Assembly (NCBI RefSeq): GCF_001054325.1
Contig: NZ_JVVM01000016.1
Span: forward strand, 41,978-105,977
Reading direction: 5' to 3'
Source of the DNA: Corynebacterium vitaeruminis
GTDB lineage: Bacteria > Actinomycetota > Actinomycetes > Mycobacteriales > Mycobacteriaceae
DNA: 64,000 nucleotides
Made by a program: the position numbers and the translations under genes. Shown here in pieces: positions 1 through 8,031 of this stretch (position 1 is the first letter of the stretch; each line of letters starts with the position of its first letter). The notes beneath the pieces were generated by a model, which was given only the letters and a program-made list of their open reading frames with translations, did not search any database and was not told the origin of the DNA.

Positions 1-462
1 CGGAACGATCTGGAACTCTACCTCGGCGTGCGAGACCTCGTTGATCTCGGCCAGCAGCGAATCGTTGGTCAGCGGATTGCCCGCAACCAGGCGCACCACA
101 TCATTGCCCTTGGCTGCCTCTTCGACGAGCAGGTCGGCCATCTTCTTGGAATCGTCGATAGGCGTGCGCAGATCTGCGGCGGTCGGCGGTGCCGGACGTG
201 GCGGCTTACGACGAGATCCCTTGGCTTTGGCGGCGGCGCACATGCGCTCGTACTCTTCCTCGGCTTCTTTCAGCAGCTCGGGAGGAACGGGCACATCGGT
301 AGCGATGAGTTCTCGAACCCCCGGCATGACATCGGCGTCGACGTAGGCGATAGCGGTGTCTGCGAGAATCTCACGGGCGCGAAGCGTCAGCAGGTCGGGA
401 TTTCCAGGACCAGCGCCGACGAACAGGATGCGTCCCGTTGCTGAGGGGAGGGAGGTGTTCAT
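1..462 (-). CDS. hemD: Uroporphyrinogen-III C-methyltransferase / HemD-type protein, amino-terminal part (cut by window edge)
   Basis: Open from the ATG at 462 to base 1 with no stop (154 codons), so the gene is truncated by the window, not broken. Residues 13-26 (FVGAGPGNPDLLT) are the glycine-rich first motif of the tetrapyrrole methylase fold, which binds S-adenosylmethionine; residues 123-132 (VRLVAGNPLT) match the next conserved strand. A charged, Pro-rich insert lies at about 65-95. In actinobacteria this methylase domain is normally fused to a carboxy-terminal uroporphyrinogen-III synthase domain, the step after HemC; that half lies outside the window, so the fusion is inferred from the family and from the hemA-hemC neighbourhood. 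It is separated from hemC by 205 nt that carry alternative hairpins (see 534-585). Confidence 0.85.
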   Translation of the reverse strand, partial: MNTSLPSATGRILFVGAGPGNPDLLTLRAREILADTAIAYVDADVMPGVRELIATDVPVPPELLKEAEEEYERMCAAAKAKGSRRKPPRPAPPTAADLRTPIDDSKKMADLLVEEAAKGNDVVRLVAGNPLTNDSLLAEINEVSHAEVEFQIVP

Positions 463-533
463 CGTTGCGGAGTGATTTCTTTTCTATTGGTTGTTCACTT
501 TTCGTGCCGATGAGTCACTAAGGAAGAAAGCGG

Positions 534-585
534 ACATGCGACAGCGCATGTGAGCGGCAGGCAGACCCCTGAATTCTCACATGCG
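534..585 (-). promoter_or_regulatory. Alternative hairpins in the hemC-hemD spacer
   Basis: Three complementary segments. CTCACATGCG (576-585) pairs perfectly over 10 bp with CGCATGTGAG (545-554), while ACATGCG (534-540) pairs perfectly over 7 bp with CGCATGT (545-551) around a 4-nt loop. The middle segment cannot be in both helices at once. This is the geometry of an attenuator or a riboswitch expression platform, in the RNA between hemC and the next haem gene. No ligand-binding core is recognised, and only a weak U-rich tract follows, so function is inferred. Confidence 0.5.
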
Positions 586-667
586 AGCGCACGAAGGGAG
601 CCCTTATCCCAACGGCATGCATACAGGCCTATTAGCATAAAGGGTTTGAGCCAAATTAACTAACCGG

Positions 668-1600
668 CTACTTTTGAGATTCCCGCAGGGTATCGCCCAT
701 TACCTCATGAGCACCCCGTTCGAGCAGGGCTGCCGCAACCTTCCGGCCAAGCTCATCGGCCTTATCCACGGTTGCGGTAGCGGTCTCAAGCAACTGGCGC
801 GAACCGTCCAGAGCAAACACCCCCGCCCGCAGGGTGAGTTCACCACCATCACTCACGGTTGTGTAGGCGGCAACGGGAGCGGTGCAGCCCGCCTCCAGCT
901 CATTGAGTACTGCGCGCTCAGCGACAGCGCGGGCATGGGACACCGGGTGGTCGATCTTGCGCAGAACATCCACAATTTCACGGTCAGCGGTGCGGCACTC
1001 CAGCGCCAGGGCGCCCTGAGCCGGGGCCGGCATGAGGACGTCTACATCCAGGGATTCCGCAATCTCCCCGAGGCGACCCGTGCGTTCCAGGCCGGCGCGC
1101 GCCAAAATGACAGCGTCCAAGTCCTCAGAGACGCGCCCCATGCGGGTTTCGATGTTTCCGCGCAGTGGTACAAGTTCCAAATCGGAGCGCAGCGCGCGCA
1201 GCTGCGAGACTCGACGCGGTGCGGAGGTCCCCACACGAGCGCCCTCCGGCAGATCCATCAGCGGTGTGGCATCGCGGGAAATCAGCGCCTCACGCGGATC
1301 GACGCGCTCCGGCACTGCGGCGACGCTCATGTCGTCTTCCGGCAGGGTCGGCAGATCCTTAAACGAGTGGACGATAATGTCACACACACCCTCGCGCAGT
1401 GCGTGACGCAGCGCCTGAGTGAAGACACCGATGCCAATCTTTTCCACCGGATCGTGGCGATTGTGGTCGCCGGCGGTTTTTACAATCACCAGCTCTGCAG
1501 GCTGTCCCAGCTCAATCAGTGCATCACGGACGTGTCCGGCCTGCGTAGTGGCCAGTTCCGAGCCCCTGGTACCGATTCGAATAGTCGCTGGGTCAGGCAT
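668..1600 (-). CDS. hemC: Porphobilinogen deaminase (hydroxymethylbilane synthase)
   Basis: Cytoplasmic enzyme of haem synthesis that joins four porphobilinogen molecules into hydroxymethylbilane. The 310-residue length is normal. Visible family features: IRIGTRGSELA at 7-17, catalytic Asp in HSFKDLPT (78-85), the arginine pair that binds substrate carboxylates in APRRVSQLRALR (127-138), and Cys239 in ELEAGCTAPV, the attachment point of the dipyrromethane cofactor. The start ATG is preceded by GGAGGAAAAC, a strong ribosome-binding site. It starts 15 nt after hemA, so the two are one operon. Complete, with all key residues present. Confidence 0.97.
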   Translation of the reverse strand: MPDPATIRIGTRGSELATTQAGHVRDALIELGQPAELVIVKTAGDHNRHDPVEKIGIGVFTQALRHALREGVCDIIVHSFKDLPTLPEDDMSVAAVPERVDPREALISRDATPLMDLPEGARVGTSAPRRVSQLRALRSDLELVPLRGNIETRMGRVSEDLDAVILARAGLERTGRLGEIAESLDVDVLMPAPAQGALALECRTADREIVDVLRKIDHPVSHARAVAERAVLNELEAGCTAPVAAYTTVSDGGELTLRAGVFALDGSRQLLETATATVDKADELGRKVAAALLERGAHEVMGDTLRESQK

Positions 1601-1615
1601 GTTTTCCTCCGGGTG

Positions 1616-3058
1616 TTAATTTTTGGTGGTTTCAGCAGCGCCTTCAATGATGGCACTACTGTCAAGACCGTACTGCTCAAATCCCTGCATCCGCCCAATT
1701 CGGCCCTCGACCATGAGGTCTGCGGGGATATCGGTGTCAGCATACAGGCCTGTGGGGGTGGATAGGGGCAGGTCGAAGAGCTTCTGCAGCGCAAGCGCGT
1801 AGTTGCCCCCACCTTGCTGACTAGAAAGCTTCTTAACCTGCACCGTTGGTGCATGCAGGAGCTTATCGACGACGCGGCGAACCGTGGACTCGACTTCGCG
1901 ACGTTCCTTTTGAGTGAGGCCCGGTGTCTTCGCCTCCAGGCGAGCGAGTTCTGCTGCAGCCACCCCCGCTGCACGCTCACGCAGAGCGCGAACAGTCGGA
2001 GCTACCTCGTTTGCGCGCTGCGCCGTGAGGTAGGACTCCAGCTCTTCAGCCACAATGTCACGCGCTGCAGCCTCATCATCACGGCCCGGAACCTCCGTGC
2101 GGGTCATCTGCAGCAGTTCGATGTTGAATAGTGCGATACCCGCCAGTCCGGAGACATCCTCCGCGACGTCGCGAGGCATAGACAGGTCAACGATGGCGAG
2201 CGGACCGTGGTCGATGACGTCGGCAGCTGAAACCACTGGAGTCATGGCTCCGGTGGCGCTGACGAGAATGTCCACATCATCGAGAACGTCAGCGAAATCA
2301 TCCAATGCAATTGCGGTAGCGGGGATGCCTGCTTCGATGGAGTGGTTGGCCAGGGTCTGCGCCCGGTCAACGGTGCGGTTGGCGATGATCAAACGGTCAA
2401 TGCCGCATCGCCCCAGGTAGCTGGCGGCCAGCGAGCTCATCGCACCAGCACCGAGAATCAGAGCCGAACGACCGGCCAGGATGTCGGTGCCCTCGGCCAC
2501 GTCGACACCGGAGTTGAACCCTGGGTGTAGTGCGGCAATCGCCTCGTCGATGGCCACGGAGACCATCGAAGCACCAGCGTTATCAATCAGAGTTTCACTG
2601 TGCACGCGCTTACCCGTGTGCAGCGCCTTCTGCGCCAAGTCATGCAGCAGGCGACCGACCGTGCCGGCTTCGTCCGCTTCCTGGTAAGCGTTGCGAATCT
2701 GACCGATAATCTGCTGCTCTCCCAGCACCATCGAGTCCAGACCTGCACACACCGAGAATGCATGCTCCGCTGCGGCCTGTGCGTACCGGACATAGAGATG
2801 CGGTGTCAGTTCATCGAGATCGAGCCCGGTTCGACTGACGATTTCACGAACCACAGCCGATAGCCCCGAGTGGAAGCCGTCGACCACCACGTAGTACTCA
2901 ACGCGGTTACAGGTCGACAGCAGCATCGCCTCGCTAATCGCCTCATCTGCGACCAAACGAGCCAAAATAGCCTCTCGCTCAGCTTCACCGACAGAAACCT
3001 TTTCAAGCAGGGTCACCGGTGCAGACCGGTACGACATTCCGACGAGAAGCACACTCAC
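1616..3058 (-). CDS. hemA: Glutamyl-tRNA reductase
   Basis: First committed step of the C5 haem pathway: reduces glutamyl-tRNA to glutamate-1-semialdehyde with NADPH. Length 480 residues, within the actinobacterial range. The STCNRVEYY motif at 48-56 contains the catalytic Cys50; a Rossmann GAGAMS loop follows near residue 200; the carboxy-terminal helical dimerisation domain ends in an acidic tail. The start is a GTG at 3058 with only a weak purine-rich sequence ahead, and a second GTG codon is three codons downstream, so the start is less certain than the gene. Heads the hemA-hemC-hemD group. The 223-nt gap behind it, to the glutaredoxin gene, should hold its promoter; I see no clear consensus box there. 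Confidence 0.96.
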   Translation of the reverse strand: MSVLLVGMSYRSAPVTLLEKVSVGEAEREAILARLVADEAISEAMLLSTCNRVEYYVVVDGFHSGLSAVVREIVSRTGLDLDELTPHLYVRYAQAAAEHAFSVCAGLDSMVLGEQQIIGQIRNAYQEADEAGTVGRLLHDLAQKALHTGKRVHSETLIDNAGASMVSVAIDEAIAALHPGFNSGVDVAEGTDILAGRSALILGAGAMSSLAASYLGRCGIDRLIIANRTVDRAQTLANHSIEAGIPATAIALDDFADVLDDVDILVSATGAMTPVVSAADVIDHGPLAIVDLSMPRDVAEDVSGLAGIALFNIELLQMTRTEVPGRDDEAAARDIVAEELESYLTAQRANEVAPTVRALRERAAGVAAAELARLEAKTPGLTQKERREVESTVRRVVDKLLHAPTVQVKKLSSQQGGGNYALALQKLFDLPLSTPTGLYADTDIPADLMVEGRIGRMQGFEQYGLDSSAIIEGAAETTKN

Positions 3059-3281
3059 CGCTCAATCACCGCTCTATTGCTCCTTCACAAGCCCCGCCAC
3101 GGGCTTTTTCACACAGCTATGACTGTTAACGCTAGACAACTCTGGCATCTCGCCACAACAAAGGCATACTTAACTTAGCCTCTACCTCGCTGTTCGCAGC
3201 GCTCTACACTCTCGTCACTGCTAAACACATTCTGCCATGTCTCCGCAGCTCTTCGCAGTTCGACAAAGCTGCCTTGCGCGC

Positions 3282-3524
3282 CTATTCAGCCTCCGCGATT
3301 GCTTCCAGGAGCTCATCATCATCGATCTCCCAGCAGGCGATTTCCTCATCATTGACCAAAATCACCGGCACGCGATCGCCAAATTCCATGGCCAAATCTG
3401 GGTCCGTATCGACATCTTCCACCTGGAACTGCGCATTTTGGCTTTGCACCAGTGGCTCGATCTGCGCAATTACGCGCGCACACGAGCCGCACGTCTTCCT
3501 ACTCATCACCGTCACAGTCACCAT
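3282..3524 (-). CDS. Small glutaredoxin-like protein (DUF836-type)
   Basis: An 80-residue thioredoxin-fold protein. A redox CGSC motif lies at residues 12-15 after a short beta strand, and a VPVILVNDEEIA stretch near 52-63 supplies the cis-proline region typical of glutaredoxins. The same gene sits beside hemA in Mycobacterium and Corynebacterium. The substrate is unknown; in a mycothiol producer (mshA is in this window) it could act on mixed disulfides, but that is inference. The start is supported by a TAGACT box 7 nt upstream of the ATG, which suggests a leaderless transcript. An internal ATG at codon 7 is a possible alternative. Confidence 0.85.
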   Translation of the reverse strand: MVTVTVMSRKTCGSCARVIAQIEPLVQSQNAQFQVEDVDTDPDLAMEFGDRVPVILVNDEEIACWEIDDDELLEAIAEAE

Positions 3525-3531
3525 AAGGGTC

Positions 3532-3537
3532 AGTCTA
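3532..3537 (-). promoter_or_regulatory. -10 box TAGACT, leaderless promoter of the glutaredoxin gene
   Basis: TAGACT followed by exactly 7 nt and the ATG at 3524, with no Shine-Dalgarno sequence. Confidence 0.6.
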
Positions 3538-3761
3538 AAAGGTCGATCGTCTCGCTTTACGACGCCCCCTTCTCCACCTTTTCCCGAAAAATGCGACTCT
3601 TCTTATCTGTGTCTGATCTGCTCCTTGTCTTTCGGCGCGCAGCTTCGCCTAAAGAGCGGATACTATTCAACAAGAGCTTCCGATTACGGATGTCGGTTGC
3701 ATCTTTATTGGAAGACAATTGAAAGCCATCCGAAATCACTGTGGAAAGAGATTTTCGTGCC

Positions 3762-4847
3762 GTGAGTGAGTTCAGTGCCGACAACCGCTCCCCCTTCCCC
3801 ATCGACATTCTGGGAGACCTTGCGTCTTCGCAGGGTAACGTCCGTAATTTTCTCGAGCAGGTAGCGCTCGCTCCGCTCAATGACGAAGCACAGGAGGAAG
3901 CTGGCGCTGCAGCGGCCGCCAATGCACTGAAAGCACTCGGTGAGGTCTACGACGTCGGCGGCGAAGAGTTGGCTACTGGGTTCCGCAGTGTAGCCGGCGC
4001 CGAGGATGCCGCAGGCGGTGCGCGTGTGCTCTCTCAGCCCATTCCAGGTGTCGAACGCGATCAAGGTGCCGCCGCTTTCTTCGACGTGGACAACACCCTT
4101 GTCCAGGGCGCGTCAATCTTCCTATTTGCCATGGGCTTGGTCGAGCGCGGATTCATCAAGAAGCGCGATTTGGCCGGCATGATTTGGAAGCAGCTGAAAT
4201 TCCGAATCTCGGGTGCAGAAAACGCCGCCGACGTGGCCAAGGCTCGCGAGCAGGCGCTGGAATTTTTCGCTGGCCACGACGTGAATGAGATGGTCAAGCT
4301 CGGCGAAGAGATTTTTGAAGAAAAGATCAGCGACCGCGTTTACCAGGGCACGCGCGATCTAGCGGAACTGCACATCCAGGCTGGCCAAGAGGTCTGGCTG
4401 GTCACCGCTACCCCGGTGCAGCTGGCTCAGGTTATCGCTAAGCGGATCGGTCTCACCGGTGCGCTCGGTACCGTTGCCGAGGTCAAAGACGGCAAGTTCA
4501 CCGGCCGCCTGGTAGGCGATATTCTCCACGGCCCAGGTAAGAAGCATGCGGTTGCAGCTCTGGCGGCCTCATCCGGGTTGGACATGTCGCGCTGCACGGC
4601 ATACTCGGATTCCGCCAACGATATTCCCATGCTGTCCATGGTGGGCACCGCCGTGGCCATCAACCCGGATCGCAAACTGCGCCACTACGCCCAGGAAATG
4701 GGCTGGACTATCTACGACTACCGTCACTTCCGCTCCGCGACCTTTGCCACGATGCGGTGGCTCTCCATCGGAGCACTACTGGCAGGAGTTGTTGGGGGCG
4801 CGGGACTCGTCGGCAAGCGACTGTGGGACGCGAACAAGGAAAGCTAA
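3762..4847 (+). CDS. HAD-IB family phosphatase (SerB-like) with carboxy-terminal membrane anchor
   Basis: Haloacid dehalogenase superfamily hydrolase of subfamily IB. FFDVDNTLVQ gives motif I with nucleophile Asp108 and acid/base Asp110 (counted from this start); VTATP is motif II; AYSDSANDIPML is motif IV with the metal-binding aspartates. An extra amino-terminal region of about 100 Ala/Glu-rich residues precedes the catalytic core, and a hydrophobic, Gly-rich segment near the end probably anchors it in the membrane. Relatives are annotated as phosphoserine phosphatase-like (SerB1 in Mycobacterium), but the true substrate is unproven. I choose GTG 3762 because GGAAAGAG lies 11 nt upstream; an in-frame GTG at 3741 would add seven residues. 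A strong terminator follows. Confidence 0.88.
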   Translation: MSEFSADNRSPFPIDILGDLASSQGNVRNFLEQVALAPLNDEAQEEAGAAAAANALKALGEVYDVGGEELATGFRSVAGAEDAAGGARVLSQPIPGVERDQGAAAFFDVDNTLVQGASIFLFAMGLVERGFIKKRDLAGMIWKQLKFRISGAENAADVAKAREQALEFFAGHDVNEMVKLGEEIFEEKISDRVYQGTRDLAELHIQAGQEVWLVTATPVQLAQVIAKRIGLTGALGTVAEVKDGKFTGRLVGDILHGPGKKHAVAALAASSGLDMSRCTAYSDSANDIPMLSMVGTAVAINPDRKLRHYAQEMGWTIYDYRHFRSATFATMRWLSIGALLAGVVGGAGLVGKRLWDANKES

Positions 4848-4910
4848 GCGCTGCTAGGAGTACTTTTTGCTACTTATCCCGTACTCGGCAGCCCACCCCC
4901 CCCAACGGCG

Positions 4911-4947
4911 AAACCCGCCCGATCTCAACGAGACTGGGCGGGTTTTG
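4911..4947. terminator. Bidirectional terminator between HAD-IB gene and bS22 gene
   Basis: AAACCCGCCC (4911-4920) pairs with GGGCGGGTTT (4936-4945), 10 bp around a 15-nt loop. A T run follows on the plus strand and TTTCG on the minus strand, so it can serve both convergent genes. Confidence 0.85.
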
Positions 4948-5010
4948 CTGTCTAAAAACGTGTACGCGACGCAGCACGCGCGCTCCTGCGATAACGGCAG
5001 GAATGCTGGC

Positions 5011-5112
5011 TTACTTGCCGAGCTTACGACGCTGCACGCGGGTACGGCGAAGCATCTTGCGGTGCTTCTTCTTCGACATGCGCTTGCGACGCTTCTTAAT
5101 GACGGAACCCAT
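5011..5112 (-). CDS. Small ribosomal subunit protein bS22 (AURKAIP1/COX24-domain)
   Basis: A 33-codon gene encoding [20 protein letters not shown] followed by [13 protein letters not shown]. About half the residues are Lys or Arg. This is the tiny basic protein seen in the actinobacterial small ribosomal subunit near the decoding region, carried next to the same HTH gene and proC in Mycobacterium and Corynebacterium. GAGG lies about 8 nt before the ATG. It is easily missed because of its size. The promoter is probably the TATGAT box at 5300-5305, giving a long leader; no other gene fits in the 243 nt behind it. Confidence 0.93.
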   Translation of the reverse strand: MGSVIKKRRKRMSKKKHRKMLRRTRVQRRKLGK

Positions 5113-5355
5113 CGGCTCGACCTCGCTATTCGTTGACGGAAAATTCTTTTCTTGCACAATGGCGGCGTCTTCAATGCGGCCTTACAACCGCCGAGACGTC
5201 ACGCCCTTTTTTTCCTTCCGCCTTCACAGCTTGATAGCTCATGGCTTGAAGACGATAGGAAACAGGGGCGCAGCATGACACCACGTACTAATCGGATTAA
5301 TCATAGCGGGGACATATGCGTTCAGGTCAAACAGCCCCGCTTAAAGGCAGAAAAA

Positions 5356-5547
5356 TTAACCCGCGTTGTAGAAGGATGAGTCCAGGTATTCCTTGACTGC
5401 GGACTCATGGACGCGGAAAGAACGACCAACGCGCACTGCCGGCAGCTCGCCAGCGTGAACCAGGCGGTAGACGGTCATCTTGGATACGCGCATGATGTCA
5501 GCAACTTCCGCAACAGTCAGAAAGGTGCCTTTATCTGCATTCTGCAT
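5356..5547 (-). CDS. Excisionase/BldC-type helix-turn-helix DNA-binding protein
   Basis: A 63-residue MerR-like single winged-helix domain: LTVAEVADIMRVSKMTVYRL (10-29) is the helix-turn-helix, and GELPAVRVGRSFRVHESAV is the wing followed by the last helix. The actinobacterial relative next to bS22 and proC is a conserved chromosomal regulator, not a phage excisionase; BldC of Streptomyces is the best-known member of this fold. The targets here are unknown. GAAGGGA lies about 10 nt before the ATG. A perfect 12-bp palindrome overlaps its probable -10 region (5632-5643). Confidence 0.85.
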   Translation of the reverse strand: MQNADKGTFLTVAEVADIMRVSKMTVYRLVHAGELPAVRVGRSFRVHESAVKEYLDSSFYNAG

Positions 5548-5631
5548 TAGTAACTATTCCCTTCAGCGCACGCGACGCGCTGCAGGCTTCCCCTCCTGCA
5601 GAAAATCGTGACACGCACGTGCTTTTCATAT

Positions 5632-5643
5632 CCTACCGGTAGG
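5632..5643. promoter_or_regulatory. 12-bp perfect palindrome CCTACCGGTAGG at the HTH gene promoter
   Basis: The palindrome overlaps the minus-strand TAGGAT box (5630-5635) roughly 85 nt ahead of the HTH gene start. It is a candidate operator or autoregulatory site. The rest of the 5548-5812 gap shows only a CCCCAA-ATA-TTGGGG hairpin at 5763-5777, just downstream of proC. Confidence 0.4.
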
Positions 5644-5812
5644 CAAGGTGCCGGTGCGATTTTTGATAAAAAATAGGGGCATTGGCGAATGGTGTGACAG
5701 TTGTGACTAACCCATCGTCCCTGCGTATCGGATTAGCTACTGCCCCCTCGCCATTCCCAACGCCCCAAATATTGGGGTTACTTGTACACCCCGCGCTCAC
5801 TCGGCGAAATGC

Positions 5813-6622
5813 TTATTTCCCCATCTCGTTCGCCTTGTCGTAGCAAGCCTGCAGCGCGCGATGCACCGCGCGGCGAATGCCCTCCTCCTCGAAAACTCTG
5901 GTGGCCGCAGCCGTTGTACCACCCGGCGAGGTGACATCGGCACGCAACGCAGTCGGGTCAGCGCCCTCCTGCATCATCATCTCAGCCGCACCAGCAGCCG
6001 TGGCCGACGCGAGACGCTTAGCTTGATCACGCTTGAGGCCCAGATTCACACCGGCATCGGTCATCGCCTCGACGAACTGGAAGAAGTAAGCCGGACCAGA
6101 TCCCGAGACTGCAGTGACTGCAGACATCAGCGACTCATCAACAACCTCAACGCTGCCGACCTTCTCCAGCAGTCCGACAACCTCGTCTGTCTGGTTCTCC
6201 GTGACAAAGCGACCCGGCGCGACTGCGCAGACACCCTTACCCACCAGCATCGGGGTATTCGGCATAACACGGATCACCGGAGTGCCGACAGCACAGACAC
6301 CTTCCATCTTGTCCAACGTGATGCCAGCCGCCATCGACACCACAATGGTGTCGACCTCAGAGTCATCGAGCACGTCGGCGATTTTCTCGAGCATGTCGAT
6401 AATCAGGTACGGCTTTACGCACAAGAACACCACGTCGGCACCGTCGACTGCGCCTACCGGGTCGTCGGTATCGACAATGCCGTAGGTCTCCTTCAGACCG
6501 GCCAGGCTCTCCTTGGTGCGTCCCACCACATAAATTGAGGAAGGCGAGACACCTCCGTCGATGAGACCACCGACGAGTGCGCCACCAATCTTTCCGCCAC
6601 CAATTACAGCAATTCTTGTCAT
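5813..6622 (-). CDS. proC: Pyrroline-5-carboxylate reductase
   Basis: Last step of proline synthesis: reduces 1-pyrroline-5-carboxylate with NAD(P)H. The start is set at ATG 6622 (269 residues, the usual length) because the Rossmann motif IAVIGGGKIGGALVGGL then begins at residue 4; the open frame upstream to 6751 encodes no family sequence. The middle has VIRVMPNTPMLVGKG, and the carboxy-terminal helical domain carries the conserved DVTSPGGTTAAA signature. Same position relative to bS22 and the HTH gene as in Mycobacterium. Confidence 0.95.
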   Translation of the reverse strand: MTRIAVIGGGKIGGALVGGLIDGGVSPSSIYVVGRTKESLAGLKETYGIVDTDDPVGAVDGADVVFLCVKPYLIIDMLEKIADVLDDSEVDTIVVSMAAGITLDKMEGVCAVGTPVIRVMPNTPMLVGKGVCAVAPGRFVTENQTDEVVGLLEKVGSVEVVDESLMSAVTAVSGSGPAYFFQFVEAMTDAGVNLGLKRDQAKRLASATAAGAAEMMMQEGADPTALRADVTSPGGTTAAATRVFEEEGIRRAVHRALQACYDKANEMGK

Positions 6623-6722
6623 GGTGGCTAAGTGTGCCAAAACTGGCCCACACATGCTAATGCAGGAGCCGGAAAACTTCGCTTCCGCCCCCTGCATCAG
6701 GTGATGATTCTTTATTGCCCCA

Positions 6723-8030
6723 CTACAGCTGGAAAATAATCCAGGGGCCAAATGTCAGCGCCAAACCGACGAGACCAGCCAGCACCGGTGTTAGCTTGTC
6801 CTTCTCGCGGCGCACGTAGTTTGCAATTCCCGCGAAACCACCAGTGACCACCAGAGCCATGATGACAACCACAATCTTCGGCAGCGATGACCACGCCATG
6901 GTGAAGCCCAGGAACACCAACGCACCGACAATTAGGCCCACGAAGACCTGGATCAGCAGCAAAGGCACCGAAAGGGAATTGTCCTCGGCGTAGTCTTCGC
7001 GCGCGGCGTCCTTGCTCTTGGACTCTTCACGCTTTACGACGTCCCGAGACTGCGGCTTCTTCTCATCAGCGGCGGCCTCCGTCGGAGTGGCCTCGGCCGG
7101 TGTGGTCTCCGACGGTACATCCTCAGCCTGCTCAGCATCAGACGGCGCGCCCTCAGCCTGAGCGACTTCAGGAGCGACAGCGGCCGCTACTGCCGTCTCG
7201 GAAGCTGCAGCGGTATCGGTGTCGGTGTCGGTGTCATCCGATTCAACAGACGCTTCGGGCACTTCAGACGACTCGGGAGCTTCGCCGAGGTTGTCCTGGA
7301 CAACCGGAATGGACGCAGTTGGACGGTCGTCGTAGGCATTGGAACCGGTGAGGACTGCGCGAGCAACCGGGCCCGGCTCTCCAATCTTGCGCGAATCGTC
7401 AGCCATGTCACGCAGTTCGGTGAATGTGTAGGTAATCTCCGAACGCTCGGAGTTAACCATGACCGGACGAGGCTCCATCGGGATTGCCAATGGCACTGCC
7501 GGAGCTGTCGGCTGCGCAGTTGGTGCGCTCTGTGCAGCTTGCTCCTGTTGCGGAGCTGCCGGAGCTGCCGGAGCTTCGGCCTCATCCTCTGCAACTTCGC
7601 CGTCAGCCTCAGCTACCTCTGGCTCATCCTCTTCCTGAACAGCAGCTTCGGCTTCCGCTTCAGCTTGAACCTCAGGCTCCGAAGAATCCGGCTCTTCGAC
7701 AACTACCTCCGACCCGGCAGCGGTCTCCGGCTGTTCCGGGGCTTCTGTCTCCGGCTCGGTCGCCTGCGCTTCTTCGGCGGCATTGGCCGCAGCTTCGTCG
7801 GCAAGCAAATCGCTCGCCGTCGTCTGATCGTCGTCGGCGTTGGAAAGAGCGTGAGCACCACGTCGCGGTTCGTCAGCCTTTACGCGAGGGATTGAGCCGG
7901 TGAGTTCCTGAACGGACACACCGCCTTCTTCTAGGCTGCGACGACGGCGGCGCCGCGGTGGTTCAGAGGGGGCTCCCTCCTTCTGCCGCCGCGCCAGCAG
8001 TTCGGCAACGGTGAGCTTTTCCTCGCTCAT
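6723..8030 (-). CDS. Acidic, disordered-headed membrane protein downstream of ppx (Rv0497-like)
   Basis: 435 residues. Residues 1-45 are basic and Arg-rich (RRRRRR near 26-31). Roughly 60-350 is a long low-complexity stretch rich in Glu, Ala, Pro and Asp, including an alternating Thr-Asp run encoded by repeated GTGTCG at 7210-7230. The last 80 residues form about three hydrophobic helices separated by a basic loop. The family has no known biochemical role; position after ppx is conserved in mycobacteria. ATG 8030 is used because the ppx stop codon ends 1 nt earlier (TGA-G-ATG), which implies translational coupling. The hydrophilic head is probably cytoplasmic; that is inference. Confidence 0.8.
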   Translation of the reverse strand: MSEEKLTVAELLARRQKEGAPSEPPRRRRRRSLEEGGVSVQELTGSIPRVKADEPRRGAHALSNADDDQTTASDLLADEAAANAAEEAQATEPETEAPEQPETAAGSEVVVEEPDSSEPEVQAEAEAEAAVQEEDEPEVAEADGEVAEDEAEAPAAPAAPQQEQAAQSAPTAQPTAPAVPLAIPMEPRPVMVNSERSEITYTFTELRDMADDSRKIGEPGPVARAVLTGSNAYDDRPTASIPVVQDNLGEAPESSEVPEASVESDDTDTDTDTAAASETAVAAAVAPEVAQAEGAPSDAEQAEDVPSETTPAEATPTEAAADEKKPQSRDVVKREESKSKDAAREDYAEDNSLSVPLLLIQVFVGLIVGALVFLGFTMAWSSLPKIVVVIMALVVTGGFAGIANYVRREKDKLTPVLAGLVGLALTFGPWIIFQL

Positions 8031-8031
8031 C

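Noticed and set aside
3089..3110. AGCCC/GGGCT hairpin followed by TTTTTC
   Set aside because: It has terminator form only on the plus strand, where no gene ends; possibly an antisense terminator, but a 5-6 bp stem is weak evidence.
3140..3190. A DtxR-like box upstream of hemA (around GGCTAAGTTAA on the minus strand)
   Set aside because: Only about 11 of 19 positions fit the DtxR consensus; too weak to claim iron control.
5356..5547. The small HTH gene as a phage excisionase marking an integrated element
   Set aside because: Its neighbours proC and bS22 are the same in other actinobacteria, so it is a core chromosomal gene.
5693..5707. Two TGTGAC words 9 bp apart as a GlxR site
   Set aside because: They are direct, not inverted, so they do not fit the GlxR dyad.
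7200..7235. Tandem GTGTCG repeat as a non-coding repeat
   Set aside because: It is in frame and encodes an alternating Asp-Thr run in the acidic membrane protein.
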